This document shows positions 8,684-17,677 of a stretch of DNA of 64,000 nt, one piece after another. Source of the DNA: Glaciecola sp964195425 (GTDB lineage Bacteria > Pseudomonadota > Gammaproteobacteria > Enterobacterales > Alteromonadaceae); contig CAXMOM010000012.1 in NCBI GenBank assembly GCA_964195425.1, positions 1 through 64,000 on the forward strand, in the 5' to 3' direction. How positions within the stretch are numbered: position 1 is the stretch's first letter; the number at the start of each line of letters is the position of its first letter. The position numbers and the translations under genes were made by a program. The notes beneath the pieces are model-generated. The model ran no database searches and was not told the origin of the DNA. It saw nothing but the letters and a program-made list of their open reading frames with translations.

Positions 8684-9253
8684 TAGAATTTAGTATAAAA
8701 AATAAAATTATTAGTAGGGGCGCTAGCCGCTTCGCGAGTATTATTCAATTCCCATAGGTCGCCAAAACCGGTCATCATGAACTAATGATTTAGACGCCAG
8801 ATGATTTGGTTTTGCAATAACTGAATCATCTAAAACCTCTTACACTTTTGATTGTACATTCGATGTAGTAATTAGTGCTTACAAGACAAATGTCAGTGCC
8901 ATCACTTATTGTGCAATTATCCAACAATGAGTGTTAGGTTTTTTTACACTTTCAAAAAATCTAAACACAACCTATTCTAAAGTCCTTTAAATTCAACAGT
9001 ATAGCAAATGGCACATTTAATGCTTTAATCAATATGTAGTTCAGGTTTTTACTGGCTCGACAGCCTATTTCTGGTCGTTGTTTCAGTCCTTGCGCCTACA
9101 GTAAATAACACTGACATAGCTTTGTTTAATCGTATTGGTCAAACTATCTCAGGCGTTAATAAAGGTACTACTTTTTAGCAGTACAATTATAAAAAAAGAA
9201 CACTGGAGTGCGCATGTACCCTGGTAATTTATTAGAATAAAGGAAGTATATTT
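8684..9253. other. Long intergenic region upstream of the PEP-CTERM-like gene
   Basis: I see no supported gene in these 570 bases. A plus-strand frame ending at 9178 contains a hydrophobic stretch but has no start codon or ribosome site. The region is rich in T and A runs, and probably holds the promoter of the exported protein at 9254, whose ribosome site AAAGGAAG sits at about 9240-9247. Confidence 0.4.
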
Positions 9254-9820
9254 ATGACGTTAATAAAGAAAAGTGTAAGTGGTGCTATATTAGCAATAGG
9301 TGTTTTGTTTGCTGCATCGTTTAGCGCTAATGCCGTCATCATCAAGCATGATATTTTTGCTGATAGCGTTGGTAAAATAGGCGAGATAGAAGTTGAGCTG
9401 CTTAACAGTGCGCTTAATACAGGCATCAACGATAGTGCGTTTGACGATACTATCAGTTTGGTAAGTTTTAACCTTTTAGACCTTATTGGTGCTGATAGCT
9501 TTGATGTTTTTAACTTCGAAGCGGTTATTGATACTGACTTTGTAGAAGCTGGCCTTGAATTTTTTGCGCTTGATGCAGATGACGTAGGATTCTCTCCAGC
9601 AGACACTTGGTCTTATCAGTTACTTGTTGATGCGTTTGACCCCTTCTCTAGCTTCATCGATATATTTGATGCTTTTGGCGACGTAGTGTTTTTTGATTCT
9701 ATCAGCTTAGGTCAAGCACAATTGTCAGATTTACCAAAGCCGGTATCGGCACCAGCAACACTTGCAATATTTACCTTAGCAATGGCTGCACTTTATGGTC
9801 GTCGTAAAACAATTAGTTAA
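9254..9820 (+). CDS. Exported protein with PEP-CTERM-like sorting tail, 188 aa
   Basis: The N-terminal signal peptide (basic MTLIKK, then a hydrophobic core ending FSANA at about 25) is followed by an acidic, Phe/Asp-rich beta domain. The C-terminus has VSAPATLAIFTLAMAALYG then RRKTIS, the tripartite pattern of PEP-CTERM-type exosortase substrates: a short motif, a transmembrane helix and a basic end. The VSAPAT variant is common in Alteromonadales. An exosortase would cleave and anchor it in the envelope or release it into exopolysaccharide. No exosortase is in the window. The start is supported by AAAGGAAG upstream. It converges on the TonB-like gene with a shared terminator. Confidence 0.8.
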   Translation: MTLIKKSVSGAILAIGVLFAASFSANAVIIKHDIFADSVGKIGEIEVELLNSALNTGINDSAFDDTISLVSFNLLDLIGADSFDVFNFEAVIDTDFVEAGLEFFALDADDVGFSPADTWSYQLLVDAFDPFSSFIDIFDAFGDVVFFDSISLGQAQLSDLPKPVSAPATLAIFTLAMAALYGRRKTIS

Positions 9821-9844
9821 TGCAGATGAGCATTGAATAATCAT

Positions 9845-9873
9845 AAAAAACCCGGCGTTGCCGGGTTTTTTTA
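9845..9873. terminator. Bidirectional rho-independent terminator
   Basis: AAAAAACCCGGC, loop GTT, GCCGGGTTTTTTT: a strong GC stem with A-runs and T-runs on the two sides. It works for both the plus-strand PEP-CTERM-like gene ending at 9820 and the long minus-strand envelope operon ending at 9896. Confidence 0.95.
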
Positions 9874-9895
9874 TATCTATAATTACGTTCAAACT

Positions 9896-10888
9896 CTAAA
9901 ACGGTAAGAAGTTGTACGCATATTCAAGTTCAGTGCGCATTACGTTCGCGCTGCCAAAGTTAATCATTTGAATCCGACCAATTAGCTTTGCCACTAACTC
10001 AGGGGCATCTAATTCGCTGTCGACCAGCTCTACTAACGATAAGCTACCATCTGGCTCAATAATCAGTTTAACGGTGAGTTTGCCCTCTATGCTAGGATCT
10101 TGACGCAAGGCACGGCGGTACAAAGAATATACAGCGCCCTTGTTAGCGTCTAATGCCTGGCGTATTTGGTCAAGATCGCGATTTCCCACTACTTGTTGCT
10201 GTTCCTCAACACGCTTAGTCGCCAGGGCGGCCTCACCTTGTGTGGAGGCAACAAACTCGGTATTACGACGGCCTTCGAGCTCACCTGCAGCGCCAACATT
10301 AGTTGCTAGCGCACTAGTTTGAATTCCACCACTTGTACTAAGCGAAGGAGCTGCAATTATGTTACGCGCAGTTTGTTCTGCTTGTCCACCACCTTGGGTT
10401 AAATTGGTGTCGGCTAAATTATCTAAGTTTGCTTCTTGACGCATACTCGCAAGCTGGTCTGCGAATCTAAGCATACCACTGGATTTAGCTGTTTCGCGCG
10501 CCTTTACCACTTTGTCTTGCTCTGTAAGCTCAACTATTTTTGGTTCGGGCTTAACGACTTCTTTTTCTAATACAGGCTCAGGCACAATATCCTCAGGCTC
10601 TACATCTGGAATCTCTTCCACTAGTTCGGGCTCAGGCTCTGGTTCAGGCTCTATTTGCGGTGGAGGCGGCGGTGGCTGTTTTGCCTGAATTATTTGCGCT
10701 AACTGCGGTGGCAGCTTTTCCTTTTCAGCCCGCGGTACCTCAGGCAATACGGTCATCATTACATAAGCGGCAAATAACAAAGTAAATATAAGTGAGCCAA
10801 CAGTAATTTTGAAAAAGATCGCGTTTTCAGTTCTACTGCTTACCCAAGGAAGTTGCGAATTAAAATAAACATTAGCAGTACCAGCCAT
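9896..10888 (-). CDS. TonB-like protein with AgmX/PglI C-terminal domain
   Basis: A 330-aa inner-membrane energy transducer. It has a single hydrophobic segment near residues 28-46, then a proline- and acid-rich periplasmic spacer (PPPPPPQIEPEPEPEPE, about 72-90). A Gln/Ala-rich linker leads to a C-terminal domain (about 235-330) of the AgmX/PglI type, which begins with a conserved IRQALDANKGAVYSLYRRAL helix and continues GKLTVKLIIEPDGS. This domain is TonB-like and is shared with Myxococcus GltG/AgmX-type proteins. It should couple the TolQ/ExbD proton channel to outer-membrane parts. Its ATG overlaps the stop of the upstream ExbD gene by one base (TAATG), indicating translational coupling. 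It is the last gene of the minus-strand run. Confidence 0.85.
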   Translation of the reverse strand: MAGTANVYFNSQLPWVSSRTENAIFFKITVGSLIFTLLFAAYVMMTVLPEVPRAEKEKLPPQLAQIIQAKQPPPPPPQIEPEPEPEPELVEEIPDVEPEDIVPEPVLEKEVVKPEPKIVELTEQDKVVKARETAKSSGMLRFADQLASMRQEANLDNLADTNLTQGGGQAEQTARNIIAAPSLSTSGGIQTSALATNVGAAGELEGRRNTEFVASTQGEAALATKRVEEQQQVVGNRDLDQIRQALDANKGAVYSLYRRALRQDPSIEGKLTVKLIIEPDGSLSLVELVDSELDAPELVAKLIGRIQMINFGSANVMRTELEYAYNFLPF

Positions 10889-11421
10889 TATGATTTTCCT
10901 CCACCTTGAGACGTAAGCGCTGAGCCATTGTCGGTAGAGTTTTCAACAGCCAATGAAATATTGGTATAGCCTGCCTGCGCGCACGACTGCATAATCCGCT
11001 TTAACACTACATAAGGAATACTGCTGTCACCCATTACCGTTATCGATTGGCTAAGTTTAGCTTCTTCAGTTAAGCCACTCTTACGGTTGGTATGATACTC
11101 AAGCTCAGCCATTAGGGTTTCTATAATATTGTCGTCTTGTGCTATGAGCGCATCAGTATCGACTATTAGTTTGCCTTGCAGCAATACTTGGTTTTTAGTC
11201 ACCATTAGCAACAGCGTTTCTTTTGCTGCGGTGTCGGCAATGGACTCTGGTAATTGCACATCATCGCTTTTTTGTAGCACTTGCACGTCTGAAGCATTTA
11301 GCATTAAGAAGAATACCAAAATAGTAAATATGTCCATTAACGACACTAAACTAAGCTTAGATTTTCCGTTATTACGCTTGTGATGGCGCGACATGCGTTT
11401 GGCTCGCATTGATTGTTTCAT
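10888..11421 (-). CDS. ExbD/TolR family proton-channel subunit (Asp retained)
   Basis: A 177-aa protein. A basic N-terminus (RHHKRNNGKSKLSLV) precedes one transmembrane helix, SLMDIFTILVFFLMLNAS (about 29-46), which carries the conserved aspartate used for proton passage. A periplasmic ExbD-like domain follows, with the usual closing segment in which a strand is followed by IPYVVLKRIMQSCAQAGYTN. In the ExbB-ExbD/TolQ-TolR family this subunit sits inside the pentameric ExbB channel. It overlaps the other ExbD gene by four bases (ATGA) and the TonB-like gene by one, so the three are translated together. Confidence 0.9.
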   Translation of the reverse strand: MKQSMRAKRMSRHHKRNNGKSKLSLVSLMDIFTILVFFLMLNASDVQVLQKSDDVQLPESIADTAAKETLLLMVTKNQVLLQGKLIVDTDALIAQDDNIIETLMAELEYHTNRKSGLTEEAKLSQSITVMGDSSIPYVVLKRIMQSCAQAGYTNISLAVENSTDNGSALTSQGGGKS

Positions 11422-12008
11422 GGCTGACCTCCTGCACGCTTAGGCGCGTCACTTAAGCTCACCTGCGGGAACAATTCTGCTTGCACCACAGAGGTCACAA
11501 GTACATCTTCATACGAACGCGTAGTGTCAATTAGACTTACAATCGTTTGATAATCGGTGTCTTCTTGCAATAATAAAATAACGTCTTTTTTATCAGCGCC
11601 ATTTGCTAGTAAGGTTTGTTTAACACTAATAAGTGTTTTTTGAAGTTGATCATAATCATGTACTTTGGTGTCGTTATCACCAGCGCTAATATCACTAGCT
11701 TCGGCATCAGAGTCAGCCGGTGCATCAATCATCGGAATATTCGATACCAAGTAACCTTGCGGAAAAAACACATCAAGTCCGCGTTTACTTACTTCTACTT
11801 CAAGTAGCTGCAGCTCAAGATCTTCCGTAGCCGCAATATTTGAAAGCGAGGGTAAATTAAGCTCTACCACAGTAATACGCGAAAACACCATCATCATAAG
11901 AAGCACAGGTACTAGTACTATCATCAGGTTCATAAACGAGGTGATATCTAGCTCTGCATCTTCCTTTTTATGCCGCTTGCGGCCTCTTGCTCCACTTAAT
12001 GAAGACAT
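11418..12008 (-). CDS. ExbD/TolR-like subunit with Asn in place of the channel Asp
   Basis: A 196-aa paralogue of the following gene. The short basic N-terminus (ARGRKRHKKEDAE) leads to LDITSFMNLMIVLVPVLLMM, the transmembrane helix. Here the position that is Asp in ExbD/TolR (LDV/MDI) is Asn (MNL), so this subunit is unlikely to carry protons the same way. The periplasmic region has a Ser/Asp-rich insert near 98-115, then the usual fold with a late DYQTIVSLIDTTRSY segment. Paired ExbD proteins occur in Agl-type motors of Myxococcus; one subunit may be structural. It lies 24 bases after the TolQ/ExbB gene. Confidence 0.85.
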   Translation of the reverse strand: MSSLSGARGRKRHKKEDAELDITSFMNLMIVLVPVLLMMMVFSRITVVELNLPSLSNIAATEDLELQLLEVEVSKRGLDVFFPQGYLVSNIPMIDAPADSDAEASDISAGDNDTKVHDYDQLQKTLISVKQTLLANGADKKDVILLLQEDTDYQTIVSLIDTTRSYEDVLVTSVVQAELFPQVSLSDAPKRAGGQP

Positions 12009-12032
12009 GGCAGTTTGCCCCTCTTTATTCGT

Positions 12033-12689
12033 CTATTCGTCGGAAGTACGACTGCGAGGACCTAGGCTTTCTTTGGCAATAAGGGTGTTAAGCGTTTTCA
12101 CACCGGCCATTTCCATACTGTCGATTATTTCAGTCGTTTTTGTTTGTAATAACGAATGAAATAACAACAATGGGATAGCCGCAATCAAACCAAATGCAGT
12201 TGTGTTCATGGCAACCGATATACTTTGTGATAACAAACTAGCCTTTTCAGATGGGTCGGCATTGGCTACAGCAGTAAACGCAGCAATCAATCCAATAATC
12301 GTCCCCAACAAGCCAAGTAAGGTCGCAATGTTTGCTAACATACCTAAATATGGCGTGCGTTTTTCAAGACGCGGCGTAGTTTCCATTAAGCCTTCTTCCA
12401 TCGCGTATTCAATATCTTCACGACGAGGACTTATTGATAGGCGGCTTATACCTGCGCCAATTACGCGAGCAATGGGTGCCTTGCTTTTATCTGTTACTTG
12501 AATAATTTGGTCAAACATTTGTTTAGCGAGCAAAGGCTCTATTTGCTTGAACGCACGTTTGTTAGTCGCCGTAGCCGTAATCAAAAAAAGATAACGCTCA
12601 ATAGTAATGGCCAAGCCAATAGCTAAAACAATTGCGATGGGTAGCATGAATGAGCCACCTTCTTGAAAAAATCTAATCACAGTATCCAT
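12033..12689 (-). CDS. MotA/TolQ/ExbB family proton-channel protein
   Basis: A 218-aa polytopic inner-membrane protein. TM1 (about 14-33) is followed by a cytoplasmic loop that ends with the family signature EKRTPYLGMLANIATLLGLL, beginning TM2 (LLGTIIGLIAAF). TM3 is ISVAMNTTAFGLIAAIPLLL, with the conserved channel threonine region. Length and topology fit TolQ/ExbB/AglR. It forms the stator with the two downstream ExbD proteins and the TonB-like protein. A ribosome site (GGAG, nine bases upstream) supports the start. A 189-base gap separates it from the upstream TPR block, so it may also have a promoter of its own. Confidence 0.9.
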   Translation of the reverse strand: MDTVIRFFQEGGSFMLPIAIVLAIGLAITIERYLFLITATATNKRAFKQIEPLLAKQMFDQIIQVTDKSKAPIARVIGAGISRLSISPRREDIEYAMEEGLMETTPRLEKRTPYLGMLANIATLLGLLGTIIGLIAAFTAVANADPSEKASLLSQSISVAMNTTAFGLIAAIPLLLFHSLLQTKTTEIIDSMEMAGVKTLNTLIAKESLGPRSRTSDE

Positions 12690-12878
12690 TTACTGATTCT
12701 CCGCGTGTTATCAATGTAGGTTGTAGGCGAACACTATAAATGAGTCGTCTGCTAAGTTGTGTATGCAAGATGATTAGGCCGTGAGTAAAAATATACCTTT
12801 CAATACCTTTGGGTTCTTTTCAATAGCGGTTAATTATCTTCTACTGGGTCTATTGCTAGTTGTTTTCTCGGCTCGTGC

Positions 12879-13427
12879 CTAGTTGTTACCTAACGCTTGC
12901 TTTGGTCTCACAGGCTCGGCTGTATCGCCATTGGCTACCTTTATTTCCCTAACGACAGCAAGGTTGCGTAAAAACGCATTTCGCTCTATGGAAGATAACT
13001 GCTTAACTTGTAACTGCCATTCTTTGTTTTCATTTATGCGTTGATGCACAGGTAACTGCCAAGGCACTATAGTCAGTACTTGTGGCTGTTCTTTGTTTCC
13101 GCGAATGGTGTCTTCAAGTCGTAAAATAGTTTGTTGGGTGCTTATTTGTTGGGTACTGACTTGTTCGCCACTAGCCTCTTGTTCGACAGTATCTAGATTC
13201 GTTTCTTGACTAGTTTGACTTGCTGATTGCGCTGTTGCGGCCGTACTTTCGGTCTTGGCAATTTGTGGCTGCGCATTAGCGGAAGTCGTCTCTTGAGCAA
13301 GGGAAGATGTTGTAGTTACAGCAAACAAAACTATCACTGAAGCACTCACAAGCCGTATATTTGAGAATACGCTAGACATCGTACTTATGTGTTCGGTGGT
13401 ATTTGAAATGTTTAAAAAATTCGACAT
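12879..13427 (-). CDS. Exported Gln/Thr/Ser-rich protein of unknown function
   Basis: A 182-aa protein beginning one base after the stop of the upstream TPR lipoprotein gene. A signal peptide is visible from the internal Met17 (MSSVFSNIRLVSASVIVLFA, then a cut after SSLA), so the true start could be 13379 rather than 13427. Neither has a strong ribosome site, but coupling favours 13427. The mature part is low complexity to about residue 100 (TQQISTQQ repeats), then has a more ordered region with ILRLEDTIRG and VPWQLP, ending in EIKVANGD and a basic tail. No family is recognised. Its place between TPR proteins and the motor genes suggests a periplasmic component of the same complex. Confidence 0.75.
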   Translation of the reverse strand: MSNFLNISNTTEHISTMSSVFSNIRLVSASVIVLFAVTTTSSLAQETTSANAQPQIAKTESTAATAQSASQTSQETNLDTVEQEASGEQVSTQQISTQQTILRLEDTIRGNKEQPQVLTIVPWQLPVHQRINENKEWQLQVKQLSSIERNAFLRNLAVVREIKVANGDTAEPVRPKQALGNN

Positions 13428-13428
13428 T

Positions 13429-14295
13429 TTATTGCCCGCTCGCAGGAGTATCGCTTTGCAATCTTGCTATAACATCTACCTGGCGACCAACATCTATAAG
13501 CCAGCGTTTCGCAATTTTTATGTCGGTTCTTAAAGCCTTAAGCTGTGGCTCACTTAAGGTTGTTACACTTACAGCCGCAGCAGGATCTGCGATAGCCAGA
13601 GTCGCATCGCTTAAAGCACCATTATCTTGCAAGGCTAGTTGATAATTTAGTAGTGCAGAATAAGCCTCATAGTCTTGCAATGCTTTGGCTTTATCATTTA
13701 AATACAAATCGTAAAGCACAGCTCTATTTCTATAGCCATTAGGCATACTCGGTTGAGCATTAATCGCCTGTGTATATAACTTTTCGGCTTCTCTAAACTT
13801 TCCTTGCTCACGCAGATGCATGCCTAATCTGTTGGCCGCTTTTGCGTTATGATCATTGCTACTAAGCGCTTGTTTATAATTCACCATCGCTTCATTACGC
13901 TTATTGTTAGCCAAAGCGATATCGCCCGCCAACACGAACACCCCACTATTAAGATCTACTTCGCTTGCTAATATTTGCTTTATTATCTGTTCACTTTTCT
14001 CAAACTCGCCGCGATTAAACTGACTAAGGGCATTAACAACCTTGGTTTTAGTACTTGCTGAAAGCTGTCGTTTAGATGCTTGGTATAAGTCTGACTGTGC
14101 TAACAAAGATTGCGCTAATAAAGTGCTTGATGAAACAGACGCACTTTGTGCTTCAGTAAGGCTTTTTGCAGCCTCGTTAGCTGGCGTTTCACTAACCCCG
14201 CTATCTTGACTCTGTGCACTCATAAAAGCAGTCATACTAGTGCATGCGCCTAAACTCAATACTACTGTTAGTAACAGTAAACGTTTATAAATCAT
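13429..14295 (-). CDS. TPR lipoprotein
   Basis: A 288-aa lipoprotein. The signal peptide ends with the lipobox LSLGAC at about residues 13-18. The residue after Cys is Thr, so Lol sorting to the outer membrane is expected. At least three TPR units lie between about 90 and 225; AIALANNKRNEAMVNYKQAL, AANRLGMHLREQGKFREAEK and GYRNRAVLYDLYLNDKAKA mark successive helices. In Myxococcus the analogous GltE is a small TPR lipoprotein of the gliding complex. The correspondence here is by gene order and domain only. The gene overlaps the preceding 1129-aa TPR gene by 11 bases. Confidence 0.85.
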   Translation of the reverse strand: MIYKRLLLLTVVLSLGACTSMTAFMSAQSQDSGVSETPANEAAKSLTEAQSASVSSSTLLAQSLLAQSDLYQASKRQLSASTKTKVVNALSQFNRGEFEKSEQIIKQILASEVDLNSGVFVLAGDIALANNKRNEAMVNYKQALSSNDHNAKAANRLGMHLREQGKFREAEKLYTQAINAQPSMPNGYRNRAVLYDLYLNDKAKALQDYEAYSALLNYQLALQDNGALSDATLAIADPAAAVSVTTLSEPQLKALRTDIKIAKRWLIDVGRQVDVIARLQSDTPASGQ

Positions 14296-17200
14296 TAATA
14301 GTAACCTCAGCTATAATTTCAGGCTTGTTGTAACGCCCTGGCATTGTATTTTTAAGCGCGGTAAAACTCTCTTTTACCCAGTCGTCGTAAAGACCAAGGC
14401 TTACTCGTGCAATGTTTTTCTCATGCATGCCAATAGCCGTTTCTTCAAACGGGTACGCTTGCTCTTCAAGCAAAATTTCATACTGCGACAATTCAAGTGC
14501 CGAAAGGCCATCGGGGCGAGATGAATCCATAAGATCACTTGCCAACGTTGTATAAAGAGTCGCTAATTTATAGTGTGCAGCAGTAACATATTCTGCGCTA
14601 CCAAAAGTGATTACCCGCTCATATTCAACAATGGCTTTTTTTAGCGCCGCTTGTTTCTTCTGTAAACTTTTCGCTAATGGCTGAGTTAGTTTAATCCGGG
14701 TGTAAGCAACATCGGCGTCGATTGCAAATACCATGGCCGCAAACGATCCTAGATATACTGAGCGCGGCGTACTTGTTTTGGGCATTTGCTGCATAGCAAC
14801 TTGTTGAGATTGCACCATTTTATTAAGCCAAAAACGACGTTTGCTTTGTTCATTACTTTGTAAATAGAACTCACTTAAGTTAAAACGGGCTTCGTTAGCG
14901 TCGGCTAAGGGATTAGGATATTGATGCGCATAACGGCGGTAATTATCGAGCGCTTGTTCTCTATCGCCTGCATTCTCAAAATACTCTGCGGCCTGATATA
15001 GCGCTAATCGCCCGCTATTAGTACTAGGCGCCGCGGCGTGTTTTTCAAGTAAAATACTTGCGGCTTTAGGCCAATCTTGTGTTTGCTGATAAGCATAAAA
15101 CAACTGGTCGTCTATGCCTTGAGTAAGTGGGTTTTGTGGGTAACGTGTTTGAAAATCTAAAAAGGTCGTAATGGCGTTTGACCAATTCTCAAGTAAGGCG
15201 AAATACACTGCACTGTCGTATTGTGCAGCAAGCCTGAATTCACTAAGCGGTGTTTCGGTAACCACCTGTTGCAACAAAGACACGCCCTTTTCCAAGGCCG
15301 CCAGCTGAACCAGCGTTAGTTGGCTTTTGTTGCTTATATTTTGCGCTTGCAAGCTTGCGGTATCTATCTTGTTGACCAGCAATAAGTTCTCGGCCTGTTT
15401 GTACAAGCTTGCCGCTAATCGGTCGGTAAGATCTTGCCTGCGGTCATCGAGTGTTGGCAAGGCTAGTAATAACTCACGATATCCGCTTTCAGCTTCGCTA
15501 AACGCATCCATAGCGAAGTAACTATGCGCCATTACCAACATGGCCGACTCTTGCATATTGGCAGTAACAAGGCCTTGACCCGCGTCTGCAGTATTTTGCG
15601 ACAACAGCCATGTTGCCCATTCTTGCGCTGGCAAATAGTTTTCTTGGGCGAATAAATCTTGCATTAAGGTAAGGGCAACGACAGGAGCTCGTTTGTCATT
15701 GGTAAAGGTTTCGGCAAACTTTGCTTGGCTCTTTTGGCGGCTCGTAAACGGCGCTTGAAAGGTCAGACTAGAACCATTATTGGCCTTGTGTGGCATTTGT
15801 TCGGCCATTTTTTGATATACCAATAAAGCAGCATAGGCAGCTTCTACAGGCTTAGGCATATCTATATTTTGCTCAGCAAGCGCACTTGCGTTTATGCTAC
15901 TTGGGCTGTCAAAGTACGCAAATGTTTCAAATGCCTCAATCGCCTCTTCAAACTCATTTAATGCCAACAAAGCTTCTGCTAAGTAAAAGCGCAATGGGGC
16001 AACCTCGGGGCTTGGCGAAAAGGTGCGAATAAAGTTTTGATAGTACTGCTTTGCTTTAGTGTAAGCTTGTTGGCTCAGCGCTTGCAGATCGTTTTTGCTA
16101 GCGATGCCCCATGCACTGTTTTGCTGTTGGCTAATACTTTGAGCCACAAAACCACTGTCGGTATTGGTCGCTAAATTAGTACCTGGCGCAACAGAGGCTG
16201 CAGTAATCTTGCTGTTTTTAGCGCTATTGGAAGCTCGTCTAACCAGTAATGCGTCAATACTTTGGGCTATGCTGTGCTCAGTTTGCGCTAATTGTTTTAT
16301 GTATTCTCGCAAATAAGGCAATGCATCGCGCCCTATTGGAGTATCCAAACTATCAACCACACCACTGCCTAATGAGTAGGTATTTACAAACTCTTCTTTT
16401 GCACCTAATACGCGAGTGGGGAAGTCACCCAACACAAAAGCGTCTATGTGGCGTATGTAAAACTCAACCGCTCTAGGATGCACGGGTTTCTGATTAGCAA
16501 AGGTAACCAGTACATTTGCACTGTCTTGGAAACGGTCGTTGTCAAGATGCTGCTGAGCAAGTTCGTCATAGATAAGCTGTTCGTAATCACGGGCGCCAAA
16601 GCCTTCAAAGAAAGTCTGTATGGCTTTGCCATTGCCTTGATAAGAAAAGGTCAGAGCCATTACTCTTACCGCATCTTTTACTAATCTTAGTTCGCCTTTG
16701 CTAATCGCGAGCTCATTTAGAGTCTGTTTCTCTAATTCACTGACACTCAATGCACTGTTGGCAATCAAACTCGCGTCAAGCATTGCCCCAAACGCCTGCA
16801 TGCTATTTGGGTAATCGTCTAGTTTAAAGTGGCTCCAACCAAGCATATAAGCCGAAATAGCATAAAAGTTAGTCGTGCCCTGTGAGTCACCTTTACCATA
16901 CTCAAGCACTTGGCTGTAGTAATCTACGGCTGCTGGGTATTGCTGGCGGTTAAAGTAGTACTCACCAATTCTAAAATATAACTCCAAGTGATACGACGTG
17001 ACATCAAACTGTTCTATACTAAAGGTAGCTAAAAACTGCTTGGCAACTTGTACACTTTGTTCAGGCTGAGCTGATAAATCAAGCGCACGTGTTAACTGAT
17101 ACATGGCGTCCATTTGTTTACGATTTAGGGCCTGTTGTTCTTCAGTTAGCGCTATTTCTTGTGCTGGTGCTACAACGTCATACTGGTCAAGCACTTGACG

Positions 17201-17674
17201 ATAGTCACCTATGGCGTCGCCGAAAGAGGCGTTTGCCACTTGTAAATCTATGCCCTCTTCTTGGCCTTGCTCTGCAATTAACATCTTTAAATCGGCCAGT
17301 CTGAAAGCGACTTGCTGTTTTTGAATAGGGTTGCTTATTAGTGGTAAGAGCGCCTCGTATTGTTCGCGCTTTTGCACCAAAGTTAAAGTCGGAATAGCCA
17401 CGTCCTCGAGTCTTACCGGCTGTAAATCGAGACTTACTAAGCTAGGCCGAGAACTTTTCCCCGCCATTAACGCAGTGCGCTTTGTTTGTTCATGTTCGCT
17501 TAGAATAATACTGCCATCAGGGTTAGTTTCGCCGGCTTTTGTAGTAGTTTCATCACTGAATGGATTTAAGTTAGGTAAACTAAAACAGGCTGATAATAAA
17601 AATACTGAGCTTATTATTAGAATGGCTTTTGCGCTTTTTGCGCCCTTAGCAGGATGGGAATATATAATAGGCAT
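14285..17674 (-). CDS. Large TPR lipoprotein, 1129 aa
   Basis: A basic N-region and hydrophobic core end in the lipobox LLSAC (about residues 26-30), so this is predicted to be an outer-membrane lipoprotein. The rest is almost wholly helical, with many TPR-like units. Clear ones include LYFRIGEYYFNRQQYPAAVD near 225, AWGIASKNDLQAL-to-PEVAPLRFYLAEALLALNEF near 530-570, and repeats with SYFAMDAFSEAESGYRELLL and KAASILLEKHAAA toward the C-terminus. It is far longer than most TPR proteins and likely acts as a periplasm-spanning scaffold. It sits four bases after the 721-aa TPR gene. Myxococcus GltD is a comparable large TPR protein, a possible analogue. Confidence 0.85.
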   Translation of the reverse strand: MPIIYSHPAKGAKSAKAILIISSVFLLSACFSLPNLNPFSDETTTKAGETNPDGSIILSEHEQTKRTALMAGKSSRPSLVSLDLQPVRLEDVAIPTLTLVQKREQYEALLPLISNPIQKQQVAFRLADLKMLIAEQGQEEGIDLQVANASFGDAIGDYRQVLDQYDVVAPAQEIALTEEQQALNRKQMDAMYQLTRALDLSAQPEQSVQVAKQFLATFSIEQFDVTSYHLELYFRIGEYYFNRQQYPAAVDYYSQVLEYGKGDSQGTTNFYAISAYMLGWSHFKLDDYPNSMQAFGAMLDASLIANSALSVSELEKQTLNELAISKGELRLVKDAVRVMALTFSYQGNGKAIQTFFEGFGARDYEQLIYDELAQQHLDNDRFQDSANVLVTFANQKPVHPRAVEFYIRHIDAFVLGDFPTRVLGAKEEFVNTYSLGSGVVDSLDTPIGRDALPYLREYIKQLAQTEHSIAQSIDALLVRRASNSAKNSKITAASVAPGTNLATNTDSGFVAQSISQQQNSAWGIASKNDLQALSQQAYTKAKQYYQNFIRTFSPSPEVAPLRFYLAEALLALNEFEEAIEAFETFAYFDSPSSINASALAEQNIDMPKPVEAAYAALLVYQKMAEQMPHKANNGSSLTFQAPFTSRQKSQAKFAETFTNDKRAPVVALTLMQDLFAQENYLPAQEWATWLLSQNTADAGQGLVTANMQESAMLVMAHSYFAMDAFSEAESGYRELLLALPTLDDRRQDLTDRLAASLYKQAENLLLVNKIDTASLQAQNISNKSQLTLVQLAALEKGVSLLQQVVTETPLSEFRLAAQYDSAVYFALLENWSNAITTFLDFQTRYPQNPLTQGIDDQLFYAYQQTQDWPKAASILLEKHAAAPSTNSGRLALYQAAEYFENAGDREQALDNYRRYAHQYPNPLADANEARFNLSEFYLQSNEQSKRRFWLNKMVQSQQVAMQQMPKTSTPRSVYLGSFAAMVFAIDADVAYTRIKLTQPLAKSLQKKQAALKKAIVEYERVITFGSAEYVTAAHYKLATLYTTLASDLMDSSRPDGLSALELSQYEILLEEQAYPFEETAIGMHEKNIARVSLGLYDDWVKESFTALKNTMPGRYNKPEIIAEVTINDL

Positions 17675-17677
17675 ATG

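Noticed and set aside
9050..9178. Hydrophobic frame ending at 9178
   Set aside because: No start codon or ribosome site; the resemblance to a membrane-protein tail is too weak to report.
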